DNA from: Halieaceae bacterium UBA3479
Lineage (GTDB): Bacteria > Pseudomonadota > Gammaproteobacteria > Pseudomonadales > Halieaceae
Direction of reading: 5' to 3'
Assembly: GCA_002377985.1 (NCBI GenBank)
Contig: DFQW01000051.1
Span: 1 to 15,693, forward strand
DNA: 15,693 bases
Part shown: positions 7,377 to 13,869 of the stretch, piece by piece
Numbering within the stretch: the stretch's first letter is position 1
Layout: each line of letters begins with the position of its first letter
Translations under genes and position numbers: made by a program
The notes under the pieces: generated by a model
Seen by the model: only the letters and a program-made list of their open reading frames with translations
The model's database searches: none
What the model was told of the DNA's origin: nothing

Positions 7377-9263
7377 ATGAAAAAAAGGCATCCCCCGCTC
7401 ATCACACGACGAGACTTTCTTGATGGCATGGCACTGTCGGGAGGCGCTTTGGCGCTGTCTCCTCTACAGATCTTTGCTGAATCTGCAGCCCACGGCCATA
7501 CGCCCCACGCGTATCCACCGTCTTTGACGGGTATGCGAGGCAATCACCCCGGTTCCTTTGAGGTCGCCCATGCGCTGGCGCGAGAGGGTCAACGCCCCGA
7601 TGAGTTTGATTTGCTCGATGAGACATATGATCTGGTAGTGGTAGGGGCGGGCATTAGCGGCCTGACTGCTGCTTACTTGTTTCGCAAACAGTATGGCCCT
7701 ACGGCCAAAATTCTGATCCTCGACAACCATGATGACTTCGGCGGTCACGCCAAGCGTAATGAATTCTCCGCGCAGGGGCACATGTTGCTGGGTGCGGGAG
7801 GCAGCCTGAACCTGGAGCAGGCGACCATGGGAGAGGCCGAGATCTCCTTGCTTGAGGAGATCGGCGTGAACTTCACCGAGCTGAGAGAGTCGGTTGAACC
7901 GGGATATTTGATTCATGACCCTATGTCTCGGCACGGGATCTATCTCAACCGCGCCATTTACGGCGAAGATCGATCGGTTCTCGCAGATTGGAATTTGCTG
8001 TGGGCGGGCATCGGAGATTTCGAGGACGCTATTCGTTCACTAAACCTCTCGAAGGCCGATGAGCAAGGGCTCGTTGCACTGGTCAGCGGCGAGAACGATT
8101 TTTTGGAGGATATCCCGCTGAAAGATCGTGAGCGGTTCGCTCGAACGACGTCATACGCAACTTTTTTACGAGAGCGCGTCGGTCTATCAGAGCAGGGGAT
8201 CAAGATTACCGAACCCTGGGTGAAAGCACTTCACTGTGCGGGTGCAGAGGCGGTCTCGATCCAGGAAGTCTTTAGAGCTGGGGCGCCCGGCTTGAACACC
8301 CTTATGCCTATGGCTGATAGCGAGGGCGAAGAAGCATCGGTTGATCCTGACGCTTACCGGTACCCAATATTTCCCGACGGCAACGCTTCGGTCGCTCGTC
8401 TACTGGTGCGCCAATTAATTCCCGCGGTTGTTGGAGGCGACTTGGCGCAAAACGTGGTCACGAGCCAATTTGATTATTCGCGGCTGGACCAAGAGGATGC
8501 GCTAGTTCGGCTGCGGCTTAACAGCACCGTCGTGAACGCCAAGAACCTTGACGACCAGCAGGTAGAAATTGCTTACGTATCCAAGGGCAAGGCACAAGCA
8601 GTCCGCGCCAAGCACTGCATTCTCGCGGGCTACGGCGGGATCGTGCCGCATCTTTGTCCGGAACTGCCTGAGGCTCAGAAGCAGCATTTGGCATATGGCG
8701 TGAAGGCGCCCTTTATTTGCACCAATGTCTTGCTACGTAATGCAGTAGCAGTGAGAAAGGCAGGCGTCAGCGGTTATCAGTGCCCCGGCAGTTTCTACAG
8801 TCTCTTTGCTTCCGCACCTCCCGTAAACGTGGGTGATTTTCGGGTGCCTTCAGAGTCCACTGATCCCATGGTGGTGTGGATGTTGCACGTGCCTACCCCG
8901 CAAGTCACCAATGGAATGTCCGCGCGGGATGCCTATCGGCTGGGTCGACACAAATTGCTGTCGATGTCCTTTGACGAGATTGAATCCGCGACCTTAGGTC
9001 AACTGGCTGGCATGTTCGGGTCAGCGGGATTTGATGCCGACCGAGATGTTGAGGCGATTACGGTCAATCGGTGGGCGCACGGTTATGCCTACGAATATAT
9101 GGACCTGCATGATCCCGACTGGCCAGAGGGTGAGGCGCCCCATGAACTGGGAAGGAAGCCGATCGGGCGAATAGCCATCGCCAATTCTGACGCAGAGGCC
9201 GCTGCCTACGTGCAGACGGCGATGAAAGCTGCCCGGCGCGCAGTCAGTGAGCTACTCGCGTAG
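7377..9263 (+). CDS. Spermidine-dehydrogenase-like FAD oxidoreductase, Tat-exported
   Basis: A 628-residue paralogue of the minus-strand oxidoreductase at 2359-4281. Its Tat signal is TRRDFLDGMALSGG (Arg11-Arg12) and ends around AESAAHG. There is no lipobox Cys, so this copy should be soluble in the periplasm. It then shows the shared block TGMRGNHPGSFEVAHAL, the FAD-binding GAGISG (90-95), LILDNHDDFGGHAKRNEF, FPDGNASVARLLVRQLIP, and the C-terminal IGRIAIANSDAEAAAY. The length fits periplasmic spermidine dehydrogenases of about 620 residues. Those enzymes cleave spermidine to 1,3-diaminopropane and 4-aminobutanal; whether this one does so is inference. The start ATG 7377 has GAGGTGGA-type sequence upstream. 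The gene follows the TonB receptor by 28 bp and precedes the aldehyde dehydrogenase by 51 bp, consistent with aldehyde product removal in the same operon. Confidence 0.88.
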   Translation: MKKRHPPLITRRDFLDGMALSGGALALSPLQIFAESAAHGHTPHAYPPSLTGMRGNHPGSFEVAHALAREGQRPDEFDLLDETYDLVVVGAGISGLTAAYLFRKQYGPTAKILILDNHDDFGGHAKRNEFSAQGHMLLGAGGSLNLEQATMGEAEISLLEEIGVNFTELRESVEPGYLIHDPMSRHGIYLNRAIYGEDRSVLADWNLLWAGIGDFEDAIRSLNLSKADEQGLVALVSGENDFLEDIPLKDRERFARTTSYATFLRERVGLSEQGIKITEPWVKALHCAGAEAVSIQEVFRAGAPGLNTLMPMADSEGEEASVDPDAYRYPIFPDGNASVARLLVRQLIPAVVGGDLAQNVVTSQFDYSRLDQEDALVRLRLNSTVVNAKNLDDQQVEIAYVSKGKAQAVRAKHCILAGYGGIVPHLCPELPEAQKQHLAYGVKAPFICTNVLLRNAVAVRKAGVSGYQCPGSFYSLFASAPPVNVGDFRVPSESTDPMVVWMLHVPTPQVTNGMSARDAYRLGRHKLLSMSFDEIESATLGQLAGMFGSAGFDADRDVEAITVNRWAHGYAYEYMDLHDPDWPEGEAPHELGRKPIGRIAIANSDAEAAAYVQTAMKAARRAVSELLA

Positions 9264-9314
9264 CCAACTTGCGCAGAATAATTAATAACTGACTCTGAAA
9301 GAAATGGAGAAAAA

Positions 9315-10745
9315 ATGAAAATAAATACTGATTTTGTGATGAGTATCAACGGCGAGGCGGTGACGACCGAGCAGACGCTACCCGTTTTTAATCCCGCGAC
9401 CCGATCGGTTTTTGCGCAGGTGCCTGACGCCTCCAAAGAGCAGCTCGATCAAACGGTCGATGCGGCACACCGAGCACTCAAAGTTTGGTCAGCGACGCCT
9501 GCTGATGAGAGGCAGGCAGCACTCGAGGCCTACGCGGATCTCATCGAGTCGCATGCCGAAGAGCTGATGTCGTTGCTGACTGCCGAGCAGGGTAAGCCGA
9601 GGGCAGGGGCAGAGTGGGAAGTGCTCGGGTCGGTCGCCTGGCTAAGAGCGGTAGCGTCCCAGCGATTGCCTGATGAGGTGGTCGAAGAAACAGAAGAACG
9701 TCGCGTAGTGACCCGGTATACCCCGGTTGGGGTGGTTGGCGCCATCGTTCCATGGAATTTCCCCATTCTGCTGGCTATCTGGAAGATCGCGCCGGCTGTG
9801 ATGTCTGGCTGTACGATGATTCTCAAGCCGTCTCCTTATACGCCGCTTTGTGATCTGAAGTTGGCCGAGCTTGCCCAGCAGGTGTTTCCGCCCGGGGTGG
9901 TTAATGGGCTGAGCGGCGGTGACGAGTTGGGTATCTGGATGACCACACACCCTCGTATCAACAAGATCGCCTTTACCGGCTCCACGGAAACCGGTCGGCA
10001 CGTCATGAAATCGGCATCTGAAACCATCAAAAGGGTGACGCTTGAGTTGGGGGGTAACGACCCGGCGATTGTGTTACCAGATGTCGATGCCAAGGCGCTG
10101 GCGCCCGAAATTTTTTGGGCCGCGTTCCAGAATAATGCGCAGTTTTGCAATGCCACCAAGCGTTTATACGTCCATGAGGATGTTTATGACGAAGTCCGTG
10201 ATGCGCTGGTGGAGTTCATAGAGCAGAACATTAAGGTCGGTGACGGAGCGGAGGCCGATACCCACCTTGGACCGATTCAAAACTCCATGCAATACGGCAA
10301 GGTTCAGGGTTACTTTAAGGATTGCCAAGACAATGGACACGTCTTTGCGGTGGGCGGCGAAATCGATGACTCGGCAGCGGGGTGGTTTGTCCCTGTAACG
10401 CTGGTCGATAACCCGCCCGAGGACTCGCGGATCGTGCAAGAAGAGCCCTTCGGGCCGATCCTGCCTTTGCTCAAGTGGTCTGATGAAGCCGATGTGATTG
10501 CTCGAGCCAACGACACGATCTACGGATTGGGTGCCTCGGTATGGGGTAAGGATCTGGAGGCAGTAGAGCGCATTGGCAGTCAATTAGAGGCGGGTACCGT
10601 CTGGCTCAACGAGGTTCATCAGTATTCGCCGTTTCAAGCTTTTGGCGGTCATAAGCAATCAGGCCTTGGATGTGAAAACTCCTTGCACGGACTGATGGAG
10701 TACACCAACTGGCAGACCATCACGATGAATAAAAATATCGGTTGA
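9315..10745 (+). CDS. Aldehyde dehydrogenase (NAD(P)+-dependent)
   Basis: A 476-residue cytoplasmic enzyme of the ALDH superfamily that oxidises an aldehyde to its carboxylic acid. The catalytic set is intact: Asn148 in VPWNFP, Glu244 in LELGG, and Cys278 in NNAQFCNATKR. The Glu-Cys spacing of 34 is as in well-known ALDHs. The NAD-binding FTGSTETGR and the late EEPFGPILPL and QSGLGCE motifs are also present. The segment before the nucleophile reads F-Q-N-N-A-Q-F-C, with Ala in place of the usual Gly (N-x-G-Q-x-C), a subfamily variant. GGAG lies upstream of the ATG (9306-9309). Its place right after the amine-oxidase-like flavoenzyme suggests that it handles the resulting aldehyde, for example an aminoaldehyde. 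Substrate and cofactor preference are not readable from sequence. Confidence 0.93.
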   Translation: MKINTDFVMSINGEAVTTEQTLPVFNPATRSVFAQVPDASKEQLDQTVDAAHRALKVWSATPADERQAALEAYADLIESHAEELMSLLTAEQGKPRAGAEWEVLGSVAWLRAVASQRLPDEVVEETEERRVVTRYTPVGVVGAIVPWNFPILLAIWKIAPAVMSGCTMILKPSPYTPLCDLKLAELAQQVFPPGVVNGLSGGDELGIWMTTHPRINKIAFTGSTETGRHVMKSASETIKRVTLELGGNDPAIVLPDVDAKALAPEIFWAAFQNNAQFCNATKRLYVHEDVYDEVRDALVEFIEQNIKVGDGAEADTHLGPIQNSMQYGKVQGYFKDCQDNGHVFAVGGEIDDSAAGWFVPVTLVDNPPEDSRIVQEEPFGPILPLLKWSDEADVIARANDTIYGLGASVWGKDLEAVERIGSQLEAGTVWLNEVHQYSPFQAFGGHKQSGLGCENSLHGLMEYTNWQTITMNKNIG

Positions 10746-10793
10746 ACAGGCGCCAAGAATACCTTTTAAGGATGCCTATCGGGCGAATGCAGC

Positions 10794-11447
10794 GTGAATG
10801 CTAGAGGTGAAAGTCTGCTTCGACATCCATTGCTGAATGGGTGGCCGCTTTTCTATGTTATCGCCGGGCTGAGCTTTGCGATCATCCTTGCGGGCCTCGC
10901 CACTACCGGTAACTCTACTCCGGAAGCGACCGTGGCCATGATCCGCTTATCGGTGCAGTTGGCTTCCCCTTGGATCTATCTGGCCTTCGTGGCAACGGCC
11001 TTGGAGCAGCTTTTCCAAAGCAGTTTTTCGAGCTGGTTGTTGCGGAACCGTCGTTATGTCGGGCTGTCGTTTGCGGCAGGTTTTGGCTGGCAGGCAGTGT
11101 TTATCCTGGTGTTGTTAGTTTTGCATGGCGATTACTACGCCACGGTTCTGCACGACACTGCTGAGTTCATCTCGCGCATGCTCAGCTATTTGCTGCTGCT
11201 GGCCCTGACGGTGACCTCGTTCTTTCCGGTTCGTCGAGTAATGGATCCCAGGCACTGGCGGCTCTTGCATCTCGTCGGGATCTGGTATTTCTGGGCTGCA
11301 ATCTGGGTGTCTTATGCTGAGACGGTCATGTTGGGCGATACCGGGTTGATTGCTATAGTTTACATAGTCACTGGTTTGTTCGTTCTTGCAGTTCGGTTTG
11401 CGGCTTATTGGGAAAAACGATCGGCTTCGTTGGTTAACAACGCTTAG
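10794..11447 (+). CDS. Ferric-reductase-like (MsrQ/YedZ-like) membrane protein, degenerate heme site
   Basis: A 217-residue polytopic protein with about six hydrophobic spans. The pattern RRYVGLSFAAGFGWQ (86-100), then SYLLLLALTVTSFFPVRRVM and HWRLLHLVGIWYF (154-166), resembles the ferric-reductase-like transmembrane fold of MsrQ/YedZ, which carries b-type heme. In my by-eye alignment two expected heme-ligand His positions are Gln100 and Val172, while His159 is kept. It may therefore bind heme differently or not at all. The start GTG 10794 is 48 bp after the aldehyde dehydrogenase stop. The ribosome site is weak, and no ATG lies in frame near it. It is the last gene of the plus-strand run and could link the exported flavoenzyme to membrane electron flow, which is inference. 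Family assignment is moderate; the gene itself is well supported. Confidence 0.65.
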   Translation: MNARGESLLRHPLLNGWPLFYVIAGLSFAIILAGLATTGNSTPEATVAMIRLSVQLASPWIYLAFVATALEQLFQSSFSSWLLRNRRYVGLSFAAGFGWQAVFILVLLVLHGDYYATVLHDTAEFISRMLSYLLLLALTVTSFFPVRRVMDPRHWRLLHLVGIWYFWAAIWVSYAETVMLGDTGLIAIVYIVTGLFVLAVRFAAYWEKRSASLVNNA

Positions 11448-11592
11448 TCGTGCTTGGTGGCTACAGCTTAAAGCGCTGCAGACGATGTCAGTGTGGTAAC
11501 GGTATCTTCGCCTTTAAGGTCTCTGCTACTGCTGGTGCTGACTCGGAGATAAGAAGGTGCTAGGCAAGGGTGCTCTCGCAACTCGGCACATA
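11448..11592. other. Convergent intergenic gap without clear terminator
   Basis: This 145-bp gap separates two convergent stops. I see no strong GC hairpin followed by a T run on either strand. Only short self-complementary bits such as AGCGCT occur. A bidirectional or Rho-dependent terminator is expected here by position but is not visible. Confidence 0.4.
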
Positions 11593-12945
11593 TCAATTTC
11601 TTTTTACGTATTTGATATAGAGTGCGAGACCGGCGCCACTCCAGAGCAGGATCAAAGCCCACTCATAAGGCCACAAAAGAGCAGCGGGGCTGCCGGGTAG
11701 ATAGAGGGCGCACATTCCTACTGATAGCGCGACCGCCGTTAAACCAACGATTGAACCCTGTGGCACTTTGAAGGGGCGGGGCATATCAGGCTCTCGCTTT
11801 CGAAGAACGAGAAAAGAAATTGCAACCAGAGCATATGCGAGCACGATGCCAAGGCCGCCTGCATTAACAAGCCAGGTCATGGCGTTTTTCCCAAAGAGTG
11901 GCGCGAAAAAAGAAACAGTACCAATCATCAAGATCGCGTTCACAGGTGTCTTGTAAACGGGATGAAGTTTCGTCAAAAAGTGTGGGAGCATTCTTGCTAA
12001 GGCCATCGCGTAGACGGCGCGACTGCCGCCAATAAGAAACGCGTTCCAACTGGTGATGATCCCGCCAATGCCGACAATGATGAGAAATTCACCGGCGATA
12101 GGGCTGCCAAACGCTACCTGCATAGCTTCTGCGGTGGGAAGATTGGAACCGTTGAGCTGCTGGGTTGGTAAAACGAGAGCCACGCCTGAGATCATAGCGA
12201 CGTACCAAATTACGGCCAGCAGCACTGAGGCGAGCAAGAGCTTGCCGATTTGTTTGAATGGAATATTGAGTTCCGCAGCTGCCTGCGGAATGACATCAAA
12301 ACCAACAAACATAAACGGAGTCATGATCAATACCATCAGGACACCTTTGGAGCCTGTGGATAGTAGGGGTTCCATATTGGAGGGTGCACCCGTGTTCACT
12401 GCCCCCAGTAACAGCATCACGCCGGACACAAGAATGCACGCTGTGACAGTCTGCTGAAGTAATGCAGATGCACGCATGCCTCGGACATTCAGCCAAGTCA
12501 TTGTTGCAGCACCCATACTGCCTACTAACACCCAGCTCAGATAAACCCTCTCGTCACCCACATTCCAAAGTTGAATCTTCTTGAATCCTGGTAACAAGTA
12601 TTCCATTACGGTCGGTAGAGCCACAGCCTCAAACGCCACGACCGATACGTAGCCCAAAACAATCGCCCAGGTGCAGATAAAGGATGCGCCAGCCCCAAGG
12701 GCGCGATAACTGTAAGCGTGCTCGCCACCCACCTCTGGCATCGCTGAGGCAAGCTCTGCGTAGGTGAGGCCGATGAGGGTCACCATCAATCCGCCAATTC
12801 CAAAGGCGAGGATAGCGCCTAGTGAGCCGGCCATCGTGATCCAGTCGCCGGTCAGGACCACCCAGCCCCAGCCAATCATCGCTCCAAAAGCGAGCGCGAG
12901 CGTGTCCTTAGCACTCAGAACTCTTTGAAGGCTAGGAGGGCTCAA
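11593..12945 (-). CDS. APC-superfamily amino acid/polyamine-type permease
   Basis: A 450-residue inner-membrane secondary transporter with about 12 transmembrane segments, the usual size of APC-family permeases. TM1 carries the unwound substrate-binding stretch GAMIGWGW (21-28). TM2 and the following region hold the YAELASAMPEVGGEHAYSYR motif, and TM6 has PFMFVGFDVIPQAAAELN, all typical of amino-acid/polyamine/organocation carriers. The start TTG 12945 overlaps the TGA of the preceding TetR gene as TTGA, so translation is probably coupled. There is no strong Shine-Dalgarno, and no ATG before residue 23. Expression should follow the TetR gene and its promoter near 13730-13758. The cargo is unknown; amino acid, polyamine or another amine would fit the family and the amine-oxidase-like genes nearby. 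The C-terminus ends with a short KYVKRN tail. Confidence 0.9.
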   Translation of the reverse strand: MSPPSLQRVLSAKDTLALAFGAMIGWGWVVLTGDWITMAGSLGAILAFGIGGLMVTLIGLTYAELASAMPEVGGEHAYSYRALGAGASFICTWAIVLGYVSVVAFEAVALPTVMEYLLPGFKKIQLWNVGDERVYLSWVLVGSMGAATMTWLNVRGMRASALLQQTVTACILVSGVMLLLGAVNTGAPSNMEPLLSTGSKGVLMVLIMTPFMFVGFDVIPQAAAELNIPFKQIGKLLLASVLLAVIWYVAMISGVALVLPTQQLNGSNLPTAEAMQVAFGSPIAGEFLIIVGIGGIITSWNAFLIGGSRAVYAMALARMLPHFLTKLHPVYKTPVNAILMIGTVSFFAPLFGKNAMTWLVNAGGLGIVLAYALVAISFLVLRKREPDMPRPFKVPQGSIVGLTAVALSVGMCALYLPGSPAALLWPYEWALILLWSGAGLALYIKYVKRN

Positions 12946-13562
12946 GAGTGAGTAAATGTATCAATATATGCGGCGATCATCGCGCGCCATTCCCGTTTGA
13001 AACCCGACTTGCCCCGAGTCGGGTAGAGAGCAACCTGATCCAGTCCTGTATATATTGCTTGAAGCAGTGTTGCGCTAATTTCGTTGGCTCTGGACGAGCC
13101 GACTTCGGGGTGACGGTTAAGTAACTCTGCAGCAATGATTTTCCTAGAGCGAATCTGGGTCGAAAACTCCGGGCGCCCATAATCTGGCGCATATTTATTG
13201 CTCTCATAAAATTCAACCAAGTGTTGGTGCCTTCGCCACACCCCCTCCAATCGTTTTTCCACTCTCGCCAGATAGTTGAAAAAGTCCAGCTTTTCCTCGC
13301 CCTCGCGAGGATCAGCTTGATCGTCAATGTCTATCAACGCTCTGTGCATGGCAGCGAGGAATACTGATCGTCGGTCTGTAAAAAAATGGTAGAGCGTACC
13401 TTTGGTGACATTCGCTTCAGCGATAATCTCGTCTACGCTAATATCGCCGTATCGCTTCTTGCCTAGCAATATTTCGCAAGCATCTAGAATCGCGGTCACT
13501 CGCGACATCCCTCGGGCTTGAGACGGCTCTCTTTTCATCCCAATTAACTGCAGCGGTATCAT
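12942..13562 (-). CDS. TetR-family transcriptional regulator
   Basis: A 206-residue regulator with an N-terminal helix-turn-helix: SRVTAILDACEILLGKKRYG, then ISVDEIIAEANVTKGTLYHFF (residues 41-61), with the family's KGTLYHFF recognition helix. The C-terminal domain would sense a small effector. I prefer the ATG at 13562, which has AAAGGG about 8 nt upstream. An in-frame ATG at 13538 is possible, and an upstream TTG at 13673 is unlikely because its extra residues do not look conserved. The gene shares a TTGA overlap with the permease, forming an operon. The gap upstream contains the ACTAAACGTTTAGT palindromes overlapping both divergent promoters. It therefore probably represses itself, the permease and the TonB receptor until its ligand appears. 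Confidence 0.9.
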   Translation of the reverse strand: MIPLQLIGMKREPSQARGMSRVTAILDACEILLGKKRYGDISVDEIIAEANVTKGTLYHFFTDRRSVFLAAMHRALIDIDDQADPREGEEKLDFFNYLARVEKRLEGVWRRHQHLVEFYESNKYAPDYGRPEFSTQIRSRKIIAAELLNRHPEVGSSRANEISATLLQAIYTGLDQVALYPTRGKSGFKREWRAMIAAYIDTFTHS

Positions 13563-13729
13563 CGTTATTGCCCTTTCAGTCAGACGGCTATGCGTAACCA
13601 GTGGGCTCGCACATCTCGGAATAATTGTAGTAGAGCATAAATTTGCTGTCAGGCGGTCGTTTACCGCTAACAACGCACACGAACAAACCTATCTCTCTTG
13701 ATATTTTCGGCGGCACTCAGAGACAAAAA

Positions 13730-13758
13730 AGTAGACTAAACGTTTAGTGTTATGTAAA
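13730..13758 (-). promoter_or_regulatory. Probable promoter of the TetR-permease operon with embedded operator
   Basis: On the minus strand TTTACA (13758-13753, five of six matches to TTGACA) is followed after exactly 17 bp by TCTACT (13735-13730, four of six matches to TATAAT). The spacer holds the perfect palindrome ACTAAACGTTTAGT (13735-13748), so a bound dimer would block this promoter. Promoter assignment is by eye only. Confidence 0.5.
13735..13748. promoter_or_regulatory. Perfect 14-bp palindromic operator ACTAAACGTTTAGT
   Basis: The 14 bases equal their own reverse complement. The flanking TAG before it recurs in the second copy at 13763, so TAGACTAA is a direct repeat with a 28-bp period. 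Size and symmetry are typical of TetR-family operators, and a TetR gene is next door. It is the stronger of the two sites by symmetry. Confidence 0.75.
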
Positions 13759-13781
13759 TTAGACTAAGTGTTTAGTATATT
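13753..13781 (+). promoter_or_regulatory. Probable promoter of the right-hand TonB receptor
   Basis: TATATT at 13776-13781 matches TATAAT in five of six positions. Its -35 position 17 bp upstream (TGTAAA, 13753-13758) is weak, as expected for an activated or tightly controlled promoter. The second palindrome lies in the spacer. The -35 region is shared back-to-back with the minus-strand promoter. Confidence 0.4.
13763..13776. promoter_or_regulatory. Second, imperfect operator ACTAAGTGTTTAGT
   Basis: It differs from the perfect palindrome at 13735-13748 in two central positions and keeps both outer half-sites ACTAA and TTAGT. It lies 28 bp from the first copy, centre to centre, and between the -35 and -10 of the proposed plus-strand promoter. 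It is probably a lower-affinity site for the same regulator. Confidence 0.65.
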
Positions 13782-13869
13782 TTTATGGCAGAGCTGCCGT
13801 AGTAGCTGCTGCAACCCATACAACCAAACCGGAAATTTGTATCACTTATAAGAAATGAGAAGGATGAGA

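Larger units (their letters stand above)
13563..13869. other. Regulatory intergenic region between TetR-permease operon and TonB receptor
   Basis: This 307-bp gap has no credible gene. Its informative part is 13730-13781, described separately as paired operators and promoters. The portion nearest the TetR gene (13563-13729) and the leader before the receptor (13782-13857) show no clear hairpin, riboswitch or further palindrome to my eye. Both transcripts would have leaders of roughly 80-160 nt if the proposed promoters are right. Confidence 0.6.

Noticed and set aside
7464..7934. 156-residue open frame on the minus strand
   Set aside because: Antisense to the conserved FAD-binding part of the oxidoreductase at 7377-9263; a codon-bias shadow.
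10164..10583. 139-residue open frame on the minus strand
   Set aside because: Antisense to the catalytic and C-terminal part of the aldehyde dehydrogenase; no support of its own.
11448..11592. Possible bidirectional terminator between convergent genes
   Set aside because: No stable stem with a following T run could be found on either strand.
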